Source: Candidatus Bathyarchaeota archaeon (GTDB lineage: Archaea; Thermoproteota; Bathyarchaeia; Bathyarchaeales; WUQV01). From it: 18,042 nucleotides of DNA. The stretch is from assembly GCA_009889585.1 (NCBI GenBank), contig WUQV01000212.1, positions 1 to 18,042 on the forward strand. The letters run 5' to 3'. The notes beneath the pieces are model-generated. The model worked only from the letters and a program-made list of their open reading frames with translations, was not told the DNA's origin and ran no database searches. The position numbers were made by a program, and so were the translations under genes. Below, one piece after another: positions 1 to 6,384 of this stretch (within the stretch, counting starts at the first letter, position 1; every line of letters starts with the position of its first letter).

Positions 1-127
1 CCTTTTTAGAAATCCAAGTATACGTCGAGCAAGTATTCACGATGAGCTCTAACTCCTTAAAGTTCGATAGATCTAAGTTATAGACTCTTACCTTAGCATA
101 TGTATGGCCCATAAATTTGCCTAGCAT
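1..127 (-). pseudogene. Retropepsin-like aspartic protease family protein, 5' part only, catalytic motif damaged
   Basis: The minus-strand frame starts at ATG 127 (second ATG at 112) and runs off the left edge of the window. It reads MLGKFMGHTYAKVRVYNLDL and then a segment ending ELELIVNTCSTYTWIS. The pattern is that of the archaeal clan AA (retropepsin-like) proteins, whose N-terminus has the form MG..YVKV.IYN followed by VELLVDTGATYT. Where the family carries the catalytic Asp-Thr-Gly triplet, this sequence has Asn-Thr-Cys, so both the catalytic Asp and the Gly are lost. A TATA-containing palindrome lies just upstream. It is either a decayed gene or a non-catalytic relative; with only 42 residues visible the two cannot be separated. 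Family assignment is by motif memory, not by a search. Confidence 0.55.
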
Positions 128-144
128 AAGCTGGCGTTTCTGAG

Positions 145-161
145 CTATAAAACTTTTATAG
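145..161 (-). promoter_or_regulatory. Perfect 17-bp palindrome containing TATA elements
   Basis: CTATAAAA, one C, then TTTTATAG is a perfect inverted repeat. On the minus strand it supplies a TATA box about 25 nt upstream of the ATG at 127, which suits a near-leaderless start of the retropepsin-like gene. Because it is symmetric, it could also position a transcript to the right. Confidence 0.5.
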
Positions 162-380
162 TTGAGAACTGTTAGAAGGACTGATCAGACCTTTGTATAT
201 AGCTCTACGCATTGAGCAACCACTATCTGCAATTATAGATTTAAATAGACTTAAGCAGTGATTTATAAATAGTAACTATAGAAGAGCTCTACGTATGAAT
301 GGAGACTTGAGCTTGATGTCTAAGGAATTCGCAGCACCATGAAGCCCTTCGAGCGAGCTTCGTCAAGATCTTCCCACTCT
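162..380. other. Gene-free interval
   Basis: AT-rich sequence between the retropepsin-like gene and the desaturase remnant. I see no credible reading frame, RNA gene or repeat in it. Confidence 0.4.
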
Positions 381-556
381 TCACAAAAATTTGACCCAAT
401 CGCATACGTCATTTGCACAAATCATCCCGGAGATCACAACGGCTTCTATCCCTCCACCTAGAAAGGTTGAGGCACCAACCAAATATAGTCCCTTTATCGG
501 CGTCTTAAAGTAAGGTCTTTTTGCTCCGATTGACTAATCAAAAGCGTAAATGGGTG
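381..556 (-). pseudogene. C-terminal remnant of a second desaturase (CrtI/retinol-saturase-like) gene
   Basis: Positions 401-552 align without gaps to 2085-2236, the end of the intact desaturase gene, at a constant offset of 1684 and in the same orientation. The frame reads IYAFD, a TAG stop where the intact gene has Gln, SIGAKRPYFKTPIKGLYLVG, then ASTFLGGGIEAVVISGMICA and NDVCDW, ending at TGA 381-383. Only about five residues of roughly 50 differ from the intact copy besides the stop, while the DNA differs mostly at third codon positions. The copy therefore diverged under selection and broke later; it is not a fresh duplication. One Pro in the conserved FPGGGIE motif is Leu here. Homology fades upstream of about 556, so only the last ~55 codons survive. 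Confidence 0.85.
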
Positions 557-735
557 ACATACAATTAAAAATTAAGTCGTAACTATTTTATTTATTTTCA
601 TTCTATTATCTGCCTCTATGAAAAATTGTGTATAACGTCTTAGTGTTTACGACTTCCGCGGAGCAGATCGAAGCAGATATAACCCTAGCGCAAACCCTCT
701 GTTAGGCGATAGAGCGAGCAAGGGGCGTTTATCCC
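557..735. other. Spacer downstream of the AT-rich operon
   Basis: Lies between the desaturase remnant and the end of the seven-helix membrane gene. On the minus strand it holds short T tracts (for example near 625-635) that could end the operon transcript. No gene is recognisable. Confidence 0.3.
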
Positions 736-1353
736 TTATCCCGCCTTCTGAGGTTCTAAGGTGATGAACAAACCTATGCCCATAAGAACCTCACCAACGG
801 TGTCCAGCCCAATCTGAAATAGAGGCGGGTATTGCTCGGCAATAACTGCAAGCAACATTCCAATAGCTATTAATATGTTTCTTTTTCTGCCATGAAAAAA
901 GCTGGAGACAGAACCAGATACGGTAATAAAAGCACCAGGAATGACGAGAAGAGCCCAAGAAGCTATGATGGCAGCTTGTCGCATATCAACAATCAAAAAC
1001 ATTCCGATGAGAACGCTATAAACGATCAATATATAAACCAGAAAGTACTTCGACCAAGATCCTTTGACCCTGATCTTGGGGAAAAGCTCGTACCCTCGAA
1101 ACAGGAAAAGCATACCTACGCCAGAAAAAGCCATCATTGGCATGTGCAAAAGGGAAACAATCTTTTCAGCAATTGGAGTTAACCCATATGTAAATTGAAG
1201 AAACAAACCAAGCTCAAAGGCACTCCAGAGAATTAAGAAAATCATCCACATGAAATGGTGAATCTTTTTATGCTGAACATATTTCCAGCCAAGCAGAATA
1301 GCCAAGAAGGAACCTGCAATAGCTTCTATGAGAGCGAAATATTCTGTGTTCAT
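736..1353 (-). CDS. Seven-helix integral membrane protein of unknown function
   Basis: A 205-residue protein made almost entirely of hydrophobic helices. I count seven, at about residues 6-26, 34-58, 66-91, 103-122, 128-153, 159-179 and 186-200, joined by short polar loops (KHKKIHH-type and FHGRKRN basic loops). There is no signal peptide beyond the first helix and no recognisable catalytic motif. The shape recalls membrane-sensor domains, but I do not recognise the family. Its ATG overlaps the stop of the acetyltransferase gene by 4 bp (ATGA), so it is the last gene of a translationally coupled operon with CPBP protease, desaturase and acetyltransferase. That context suggests a role at the membrane connected with the desaturase product (inference). 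Base composition is AT-rich like its operon partners. Confidence 0.75.
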   Translation of the reverse strand: MNTEYFALIEAIAGSFLAILLGWKYVQHKKIHHFMWMIFLILWSAFELGLFLQFTYGLTPIAEKIVSLLHMPMMAFSGVGMLFLFRGYELFPKIRVKGSWSKYFLVYILIVYSVLIGMFLIVDMRQAAIIASWALLVIPGAFITVSGSVSSFFHGRKRNILIAIGMLLAVIAEQYPPLFQIGLDTVGEVLMGIGLFITLEPQKAG

Positions 1354-2024
1354 TTTCTAACTTCACCTTCGTAAAAACTGTCGCCTAGAATTAAGCGCAT
1401 CCAACATAGCGTCATCTCATTAATTGTGAACTCTTTCTCTACTTTGAATCCCTCTTTTAAGTATAGACTAAAAGCAGGTGCATCACGATTGGTCCAGAGC
1501 ATTATTCCCTTATATCCTTCGTTCCTTGCCTTTTCATAAAGGAAGCGTAGCATCTTGCGTCCAAAACCCATTCTTTGATGCGTCGGCATCGTTCCAATAA
1601 TCATGAGTTCCAGATGCTGTTCTTTGTATTTCGGCTTTTCTTTGTGGAGTCCTTTAAAGGAAGCTCTAAGCTTCTTTGCTTTAGATCGTCCCAATATACG
1701 TGGTATGGAAATGTTAAACAGAATCATCATGGAAAAGATGAACCTTATTAGCACCAATATGGAAGGCTTGGTTAAAGAGCTTACGGAGATGGAAGCACAG
1801 ACAAGCTCGCCATTTCTCCGAATTCCGTATAGCCAAGAGCCTTTTATCCCTACACCATAATCAAGCAAAGCCTTCAAAAGTTTCCTTTCTAACTCTGGAT
1901 GGAACTTAAATACGGAGAAAAATGGGTAATTTCTGAAGGCCTCGGTAAACAGTTTAAGTAATTCTTGTTTATTTGAGGCTTTCAATTGCTCAACTTCCTG
2001 ATCCATAATATCTTCGCTATTCAT
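1350..2024 (-). CDS. GNAT-family N-acetyltransferase
   Basis: A 224-residue protein with a GNAT fold. Motif A is visible around residues 138-165: the strand LELMIIGTMP leads into the acetyl-CoA pyrophosphate loop QRMGFGRK, matching the family pattern Q/R-x-x-G-x-G/A. It is followed by the helix MLRFLYEKARNEG and motif B-like ILKEGF (here SLYLKEGFKVEKEF). The N-terminal half (ELLKLFTEAFRNYPFFSVF) is like that of other GNATs acting on small molecules. The substrate cannot be told. The start ATG at 2024 overlaps by ATGA the stop of a 15-codon mini-ORF that itself begins on the desaturase stop codon. The gene ends in an ATGA overlap with the membrane protein gene. Confidence 0.85.
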   Translation of the reverse strand: MNSEDIMDQEVEQLKASNKQELLKLFTEAFRNYPFFSVFKFHPELERKLLKALLDYGVGIKGSWLYGIRRNGELVCASISVSSLTKPSILVLIRFIFSMMILFNISIPRILGRSKAKKLRASFKGLHKEKPKYKEQHLELMIIGTMPTHQRMGFGRKMLRFLYEKARNEGYKGIMLWTNRDAPAFSLYLKEGFKVEKEFTINEMTLCWMRLILGDSFYEGEVRK

Positions 2025-2068
2025 TGATTTTTCTTTCCAAGATTTGCTGTTTCAGATTTATTACTCAT
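2021..2068 (-). CDS. 15-codon bridging mini-ORF between desaturase and acetyltransferase genes
   Basis: The 40-bp gap between two genes is exactly filled by an ORF reading MSNKSETANLGKKNQ. Its ATG (2068-2066) overlaps the desaturase stop TGA as ATGA, and its own TGA (2023-2021) overlaps the acetyltransferase ATG as ATGA. All other joints in this operon are also 4-bp start/stop overlaps. The simplest reading is that it lets terminating ribosomes re-initiate across the gap; alternatively it is the scar of a former N-terminal extension or gene. Whether the peptide does anything is unknown. Confidence 0.45.
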   Translation of the reverse strand: MSNKSETANLGKKNQ

Positions 2069-4128
2069 TTTCTAACTTCCCAACCGCATATGTCGTTGGC
2101 GCAAATAGTTCCTGAGATTACAACTGCCTCGATCCCTCCGCCTGGAAAGGTTGAAGCACCAACTAAATACAAACCTTTTATTGGAGTTTTAAAATAAGGT
2201 CTTTTAGTTCCAATCGATTGATCGAAGGCATAAATCGCTCCTTCTGGCATCGATGTGTACCTCTCTAATGTTTTCGGAGTTGCCGCATCTCGAACTACTA
2301 TGTGTTTACTTAGATTTGGAATGACCTCCTCGGCTTTTTCGATTAACCTTTTGGCAAACTCTTCCTTCTTTTGCAAATACTCATTTGTTCCCCTTTCTGG
2401 AAAATCGTAATAATTGGCAAAGGTTATCAACGTAATGCTTGCTTTGCCCTCTGGAGCTAGATTTGGATCAGCATTTGAATTAATAACGATTTCATAACCC
2501 TCATCAAGATTTTTTATGAGAGTTGGATAGTTAGATAAATTCATGTTTACGCCTAGGAATACCATAAAGCAGGAAGGGGACATTCTTAATCCCTTTACGT
2601 ACTCTATGAATTCCCTACTCAGTTTGTCCTCTCCAACAAGTCCTAAGAACGTGGTCTTGGCATTTGCGTTGGACACTACGATGGAACTTCTGAATATTTT
2701 GTCCCCAACCTTCACCCCCTTAACTTCTCCTTTTTCCGTCAATATTTTATCGACTTTATGTTTGACTAAGACTTTGCCACTGTGACTTTCAATGTATTCC
2801 CTTAGACTATTCGCAAACTTCTGCGCCCCTCCTTTCATGAAATAACCTCCATGTAAGTAATAAGAAATGCATGCCACAAGCGCACCAACCGCTGGAGTTT
2901 TCTCGGGTTCTGTTCCCACGTAAGCCAATAAAGCGGAGAGTAAAACTTTCAAATCCTTGCTTTTGAAGTGTTCATCAAGCTCTTGTTGAAAGGTTTTATT
3001 AAGCCAACTGTAAAAGTAAGGATGCTCCTTCGGATAGTCCAAGAGCTTCCTCTTCCCAAAGACTTTTACTATCAATTCAGCAGGCAAAGGAGTGCCATAA
3101 ATTTCAGCATCTTTATAACATTCTGCATAGGCTTTTTTAGCCTCATCAAAGAAGGCTGATATCTCCTCCTTTTCGTCTGGAAACATCTTAGAGAAGAGTT
3201 TCACGAATCCATCTAAATCGGCAGGCATATCGATCTCATCTCCCTTAAAGATGTACCTTACCGTGTTCCTCACGAACAGCTCCTCTTTTTTAAGCTCGAG
3301 TTCTTTAAGGAGGTAATTGACAGGTCCTTTTTCCCATAGTCCGCTCACATCCTCGACTCCAGAATTGAAAACGAAGTCCCCTCTTCTAAAGGATGAGCAA
3401 TAACCACCAACTTGGTAATGTTGCTCTAAAACTAAAACCTTGTAGCCCCTCTTCGAAAGCAAAGCGCCACAAGTTAAACCTCCTATTCCAGAGCCAACGA
3501 TGATTACATCGTACTCATTTTCTCCCTTAAGCTTTCGAGGATCAACTTTGACTCTCCAGTCATATTTCTTAAATTCTCTTGAGCTGAAGTAAGCAAGCGC
3601 TTCTGAGGGAAGTATCTTCGAGAAAGCTACGCCAAGGGCGATTAAAGTATTTGAAAGTATTATTGTAAAGAGCATCTTGAAGAGCAAAAATATAGCAGCG
3701 TTTAACAGAAAGATCGCTGCCCATACTACTGTGATTACATTGTTAATCGTCAAGAATAACTTATCCTTCCAGTAAACTTCTGGGTAATCCCTTTTGGAAA
3801 CTTGGAATGTGAAAGGTTGTTTAATGGCTAGGGAAAGTAGCGCCATGGTAAAGAGGGCGAGATAGCCTAAGAAGCCGCTATTATCCACGAACACGTTAGA
3901 GCTGAAGATAAACGTGCAAACCGTAGCCATGCTGAAGTAGAGAGCAGAGGTCAGATCGATTAAACTGAGATCTTTCTTACGGATTTGAGGAATTAGAAGA
4001 AACAAAGAAATCGCGAGAGGAATGGCAACTCCCAACCTGATTCCCATTCCACACAACGTCCAGTAGATTATCCATGGAACAAAGGAGGCGAGTATACGAA
4101 GCATGCCTGGTATTTTCATTTTTATCAC
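2065..4128 (-). CDS. Membrane-anchored FAD oxidoreductase of the phytoene desaturase / carotenoid isomerase / retinol saturase family
   Basis: A 687-residue protein in two parts. Residues 1-190 form a membrane module with about six hydrophobic segments (about 10-28, 31-47, 58-77, 85-102, 131-150, 152-172) and a conserved-looking loop KQPFTFQVSKRDYP. Residues 207-687 are a CrtI-type amine oxidase/desaturase: the dinucleotide-binding motif VGSGIGGL at about 211-218, the FAD-ribose Glu at 235 (VLVLEQH), then GGYCSSF, and the C-terminal family motif FPGGGIEAVVISG. Known relatives desaturate, isomerise or saturate polyene isoprenoids; the substrate here is not evident, and no phytoene synthase or cyclase lies in the window. 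The start is GTG, overlapping the CPBP stop as GTGA. The membrane module fused to the enzyme suggests work on a lipid-phase substrate. A broken C-terminal copy lies at 381-556. Confidence 0.85.
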   Translation of the reverse strand: MIKMKIPGMLRILASFVPWIIYWTLCGMGIRLGVAIPLAISLFLLIPQIRKKDLSLIDLTSALYFSMATVCTFIFSSNVFVDNSGFLGYLALFTMALLSLAIKQPFTFQVSKRDYPEVYWKDKLFLTINNVITVVWAAIFLLNAAIFLLFKMLFTIILSNTLIALGVAFSKILPSEALAYFSSREFKKYDWRVKVDPRKLKGENEYDVIIVGSGIGGLTCGALLSKRGYKVLVLEQHYQVGGYCSSFRRGDFVFNSGVEDVSGLWEKGPVNYLLKELELKKEELFVRNTVRYIFKGDEIDMPADLDGFVKLFSKMFPDEKEEISAFFDEAKKAYAECYKDAEIYGTPLPAELIVKVFGKRKLLDYPKEHPYFYSWLNKTFQQELDEHFKSKDLKVLLSALLAYVGTEPEKTPAVGALVACISYYLHGGYFMKGGAQKFANSLREYIESHSGKVLVKHKVDKILTEKGEVKGVKVGDKIFRSSIVVSNANAKTTFLGLVGEDKLSREFIEYVKGLRMSPSCFMVFLGVNMNLSNYPTLIKNLDEGYEIVINSNADPNLAPEGKASITLITFANYYDFPERGTNEYLQKKEEFAKRLIEKAEEVIPNLSKHIVVRDAATPKTLERYTSMPEGAIYAFDQSIGTKRPYFKTPIKGLYLVGASTFPGGGIEAVVISGTICANDICGWEVRK

Positions 4129-4868
4129 CAGATAACTGGAATTATGAAGGCAAATATGAAGAGGAATATAAGGAAGTTGTTAAAAGCATGAATTATTGTG
4201 CCAGAGAGTATCGAGTCTGCTTTCTGAATTGCCCAGCCGTAGATGATGCCAGCCAATGTAATGGTTGGCATCATCGTAATAATCAAGGCAGGGTCGAAGG
4301 GATTAAGCCCAAAATGCGTTAAGTGGATGAACCCAAAAAGAAATCCTTGAAATAAATTAGCAGAGAAGGCTGAGAGCCTATATTCAAATGACTTTAAAAG
4401 AAGCCCTCTAAAGAAGAGTTCCTCAGCAATAGGGCTGATAGTGACAGCTGTTAAAACTACCAAGGGAAACAATTGCCATGCGTTATGCTTGGTTATTCCG
4501 AATTGCGTGATTATTGGTTTTAATGTCATAACAAACCAATTGGAAGTGCTGAAGCCTAAAAGCAGATAAAGAAGAATCCACGTGCTCAAGAACCATGCAG
4601 ATATTAACACGAGACCCTTTAAGATGTAGATGCGATTGGCAGGTCTCCGCAGTCTTATCTCATGGTAATGTTGCTTTCTAACTAAAATAAGTGTGATTAT
4701 GACATAAAGGATCATCGTCCAGAAAATAGGCTCAAATGTGTTAAGGGGGACTGCAGTAAACCTAACTATAGATGTGAGAGTGAATAAAAATAATGCGATT
4801 TTCCAATTTTGGTGAGCTGTTCTCTTCAGTAAATTTTTAAAAAGTTTGTCTTCATATTTCGTCATCAT
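4125..4868 (-). CDS. CPBP (CAAX/Abi) family intramembrane metalloprotease
   Basis: About 247 residues if started at ATG 4868. The three CPBP motifs are present: EELFFRG (EExxxR), FGFIHL (FxxxH) and HAFNNF (HxxxN), on successive transmembrane helices; I count about seven helices in all. Relatives are Rce1-like prenyl-protein proteases, bacteriocin self-immunity proteins and proteins of unknown role. The frame stays open up to ATG 4925, but a TATA box at 4900-4909 lies inside that extension, and ATG 4868 is preceded by a purine-rich AAGGTAAGGAA, so 4868 is the likelier start. It is the first gene of the AT-rich operon and ends in a GTGA overlap with the desaturase, implying co-expression. Confidence 0.85.
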   Translation of the reverse strand: MMTKYEDKLFKNLLKRTAHQNWKIALFLFTLTSIVRFTAVPLNTFEPIFWTMILYVIITLILVRKQHYHEIRLRRPANRIYILKGLVLISAWFLSTWILLYLLLGFSTSNWFVMTLKPIITQFGITKHNAWQLFPLVVLTAVTISPIAEELFFRGLLLKSFEYRLSAFSANLFQGFLFGFIHLTHFGLNPFDPALIITMMPTITLAGIIYGWAIQKADSILSGTIIHAFNNFLIFLFIFAFIIPVIW

Positions 4869-4899
4869 TTCCTTACCTTCTTTGATCATAGGGCGATGG

Positions 4900-4909
4900 C
4901 ATATAAATC
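4900..4909 (-). promoter_or_regulatory. TATA box of the CPBP-desaturase operon
   Basis: AGATTTATAT on the minus strand. A transcription start about 25 nt downstream falls near 4878, ten bases ahead of ATG 4868. This decides the start choice for the CPBP gene. Confidence 0.5.
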
Positions 4910-4925
4910 TTACGAAAATGTCCAT

Positions 4926-5335
4926 ACGTTTTCCGGCGACCTAGAGTTAACTTTGACACCATGACTGCTCATCAACCTGCCCTCACTCTTACTATCAAGG
5001 GTACGAACGCGGCCCTTTCAACGTCCACCAGGCCCTTATCGGTTATCCTCAGCTTTGGGATGACGGCCAACGTTAAGAAGGATAGGTACATGAACGACGG
5101 CCTCTCGGTAGACGTGGAAGACGCTCCTCAGCCTATGTTCGACGGCCTCGTGAAGGAGGGAATCACAACCTCTTATTCGTCTAAGGCGTAAATGACTATC
5201 TTCCGTCATTTAGCTCAGCCCTCTTAGAGAATCGTTGCAAACGGATTTTGACGTCTAAGTTAAGGCCACACTTCTTCAGTCATTCCGCCCTTACCCCTAA
5301 GGGCTTCCTTCGCTCGTAAAAAATAGCCCTTCGAC
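4926..5335. other. Interval without a convincing gene; possible decayed minus-strand coding
   Basis: Base composition here is like the GC-richer neighbours, not the AT-rich operon. Short frames are open on both strands. The more protein-like ones are minus: 5036-5209 (57 codons from ATG, containing REAVVHVPILLNVG) and, in another frame, a stretch ending VIPKLRITDKGLVDVERAA then FVPLIVRVRAG and a stop near 4968. A third (KKCGLNLDVKIRLQRFSKRA) sits near 5210-5290. Overlapping fragments in different frames suggest a frameshifted relic, but I recognise no family. The 76-codon plus-strand frame at 4961-5191 is as likely to be a shadow. Confidence 0.25.
5318..5323 (-). terminator. T-tract terminator after hsp20
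   Basis: Six consecutive T on the minus strand, 12 bases beyond the Hsp20 stop codon, within GGGCTATTTTTTACG. Oligo-T is the usual archaeal intrinsic termination signal. Confidence 0.5.
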
Positions 5336-5743
5336 CTAAGTCACTTCGATCTTCGTAGGCGCCTTCTTCTTCGGGGCTATTACCTTAAGCAACCCGTTCT
5401 CATACTTCGCCCTTACGTCGTCAGGATCTACCTCTTCGCTAAAATTGACATCGACTTCGTAAACTTCCGGAGCCCAAGGCAACCTCTCCTTAGGCTTCGC
5501 TTTAACGTAAAGGGCGGTTGGAGAGACGTACGCCTCGATTTCGTTTCTTTCGACGCCTGGGAGCTCCACCGTAATTACGTACTCCCGTATCTTATCGTCA
5601 ATGTGATAACGAGCCCATGTCGGACGAGCTATAACAGCCTTAAGCAAGCTCACGTCAGGCGCGCATATCATTTTAACCCCTGGTGCATTTAACGCGAAGT
5701 ATACCGCGCGATCCCGGGTCTTATGATGCGAGCTAGAGCACAT
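5336..5743 (-). CDS. Small heat-shock protein, Hsp20/alpha-crystallin family
   Basis: About 135 residues from ATG 5743. The alpha-crystallin domain runs from YVITVELPGVERNEIEAYV through YEVDVNFSEEVDPDDVRAKY, and ends with the family signature NGLLKVIAPKK. The extreme C-terminus TKIEVT carries the I-x-I/V motif that docks sHsp dimers into oligomers. It is an ATP-independent holdase for unfolding proteins. A longer frame begins at TTG 5776, but that codon lies inside the TATA box. ATG 5743 fits a transcription start near 5757, and ATG 5671, preceded by AGGGG, is a second possibility that would remove 24 residues of unremarkable sequence. A perfect palindrome overlaps the predicted transcription start, so heat-responsive repression is likely (inference). 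The wHTH gene lies immediately upstream in the same direction. Confidence 0.9.
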   Translation of the reverse strand: MCSSSHHKTRDRAVYFALNAPGVKMICAPDVSLLKAVIARPTWARYHIDDKIREYVITVELPGVERNEIEAYVSPTALYVKAKPKERLPWAPEVYEVDVNFSEEVDPDDVRAKYENGLLKVIAPKKKAPTKIEVT

Positions 5744-5744
5744 A

Positions 5745-5760
5745 TGTACGAGCTCGTACA
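5745..5760. promoter_or_regulatory. Perfect 16-bp palindrome, candidate operator of hsp20
   Basis: TGTACGAG followed by its reverse complement CTCGTACA. It lies between the TATA box (5776-5787) and ATG 5743 and covers the predicted transcription start, the usual position for an archaeal repressor site. The half-site GTACGAG recurs just upstream at 5767-5773. Confidence 0.55.
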
Positions 5761-5775
5761 AGTAAGGTACGAGCA

Positions 5776-5787
5776 AGTATATAAGCG
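5776..5787 (-). promoter_or_regulatory. TATA box of hsp20
   Basis: CGCTTATATACT on the minus strand, about 25 nt ahead of the palindrome centre and 34-40 nt ahead of ATG 5743. It lies in the 54-bp gap after the regulator gene, so hsp20 probably has its own promoter. Confidence 0.55.
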
Positions 5788-5797
5788 TTTCGCCGTT

Positions 5798-6250
5798 TCA
5801 CTCGATTATTACTTTCTTCCACTCCTTTAGCCGACCTTCCACCCGTTTGAGCTCCGACTCTAAGAACTCCTTATACGTTAAAAGCTCCTTGACGCCTTCT
5901 CGTTCCTCTTCGATAACGATAGGGCCCAGCCTAAAGGAGAGGAACGATAAATATCGGGCGAGGGATTCGACGGTTTCCTTCATCCTTAAGGGAAGTCGTT
6001 CGACCGCTTCGATTCCCTTTTCGGTAAGCCTCCAAAGAATTTCGTCCTCCTCGATGAAGCGCTCGACGTAACCCCTTCGCTCTAATTCTGCGAGCGCGGA
6101 GTAAACAGAGCTCCTCGCCGGAAAGCCTGCCTGCCCCATCAATTTAAGCAGCTGCGAAGCGCTCTTCGCCCCCTCTTTAAGGCTTAAAAGCACGGCCGCT
6201 TGAACCGGGTTAAGCCTGCTTCGCTTAGCCGCTAGCTCCGCTTGATGCAC
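5798..6250 (-). CDS. PadR-like winged-helix transcriptional regulator
   Basis: A 150-residue protein. Residues 14-75 form a winged helix: NPVQAAVLLSLKEGAKSASQ, LLKLMGQAGFPARSSVYSAL (recognition helix region), ELERRGYVERF and the wing DEILWRLTEKG. The rest is charged and helical (ESLARYLSFL, then LLTYKEFLESELKRVEGRL), as expected for a PadR-type dimerisation coiled coil. The start is GTG 6250, with AAGGA eight bases upstream and a TATA-like GGTATTTAG at 6274-6282. Its stop is 54 bp upstream of the likely hsp20 start. It may control hsp20 or itself through the nearby palindrome; this is inference from adjacency only. Confidence 0.75.
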   Translation of the reverse strand: MHQAELAAKRSRLNPVQAAVLLSLKEGAKSASQLLKLMGQAGFPARSSVYSALAELERRGYVERFIEEDEILWRLTEKGIEAVERLPLRMKETVESLARYLSFLSFRLGPIVIEEEREGVKELLTYKEFLESELKRVEGRLKEWKKVIIE

Positions 6251-6272
6251 GCTTCCTTTGAAATCGGCGAAG

Positions 6273-6283
6273 GCTAAATACCT
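6273..6283 (-). promoter_or_regulatory. TATA-like element of the winged-helix regulator gene
   Basis: GGTATTTAGCC on the minus strand, about 28 nt upstream of the GTG start at 6250. This predicts a very short leader. Confidence 0.35.
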
Positions 6284-6384
6284 TACGAGCGCCTTATCGA
6301 GGGCCGACTAGCGTATTCGAGCGAAGAGCTTCTCCATGGCCTCTTTTTCCTTTTTAATTGCTGAAGTAAGGCGTACGGACTACG

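Noticed and set aside
4868..4925. ATG 4925 as CPBP start
   Set aside because: The TATA box at 4900-4909 would be inside the coding region; ATG 4868 has a purine-rich leader and suits the promoter.
4961..5191. 76-codon plus-strand ORF
   Set aside because: All frames of this stretch are about equally open; the minus-strand fragments look more protein-like and there is no promoter or ribosome binding site for the plus frame.
5776..5776. TTG 5776 as hsp20 start
   Set aside because: The codon lies within the TATA box, upstream of any transcript start.
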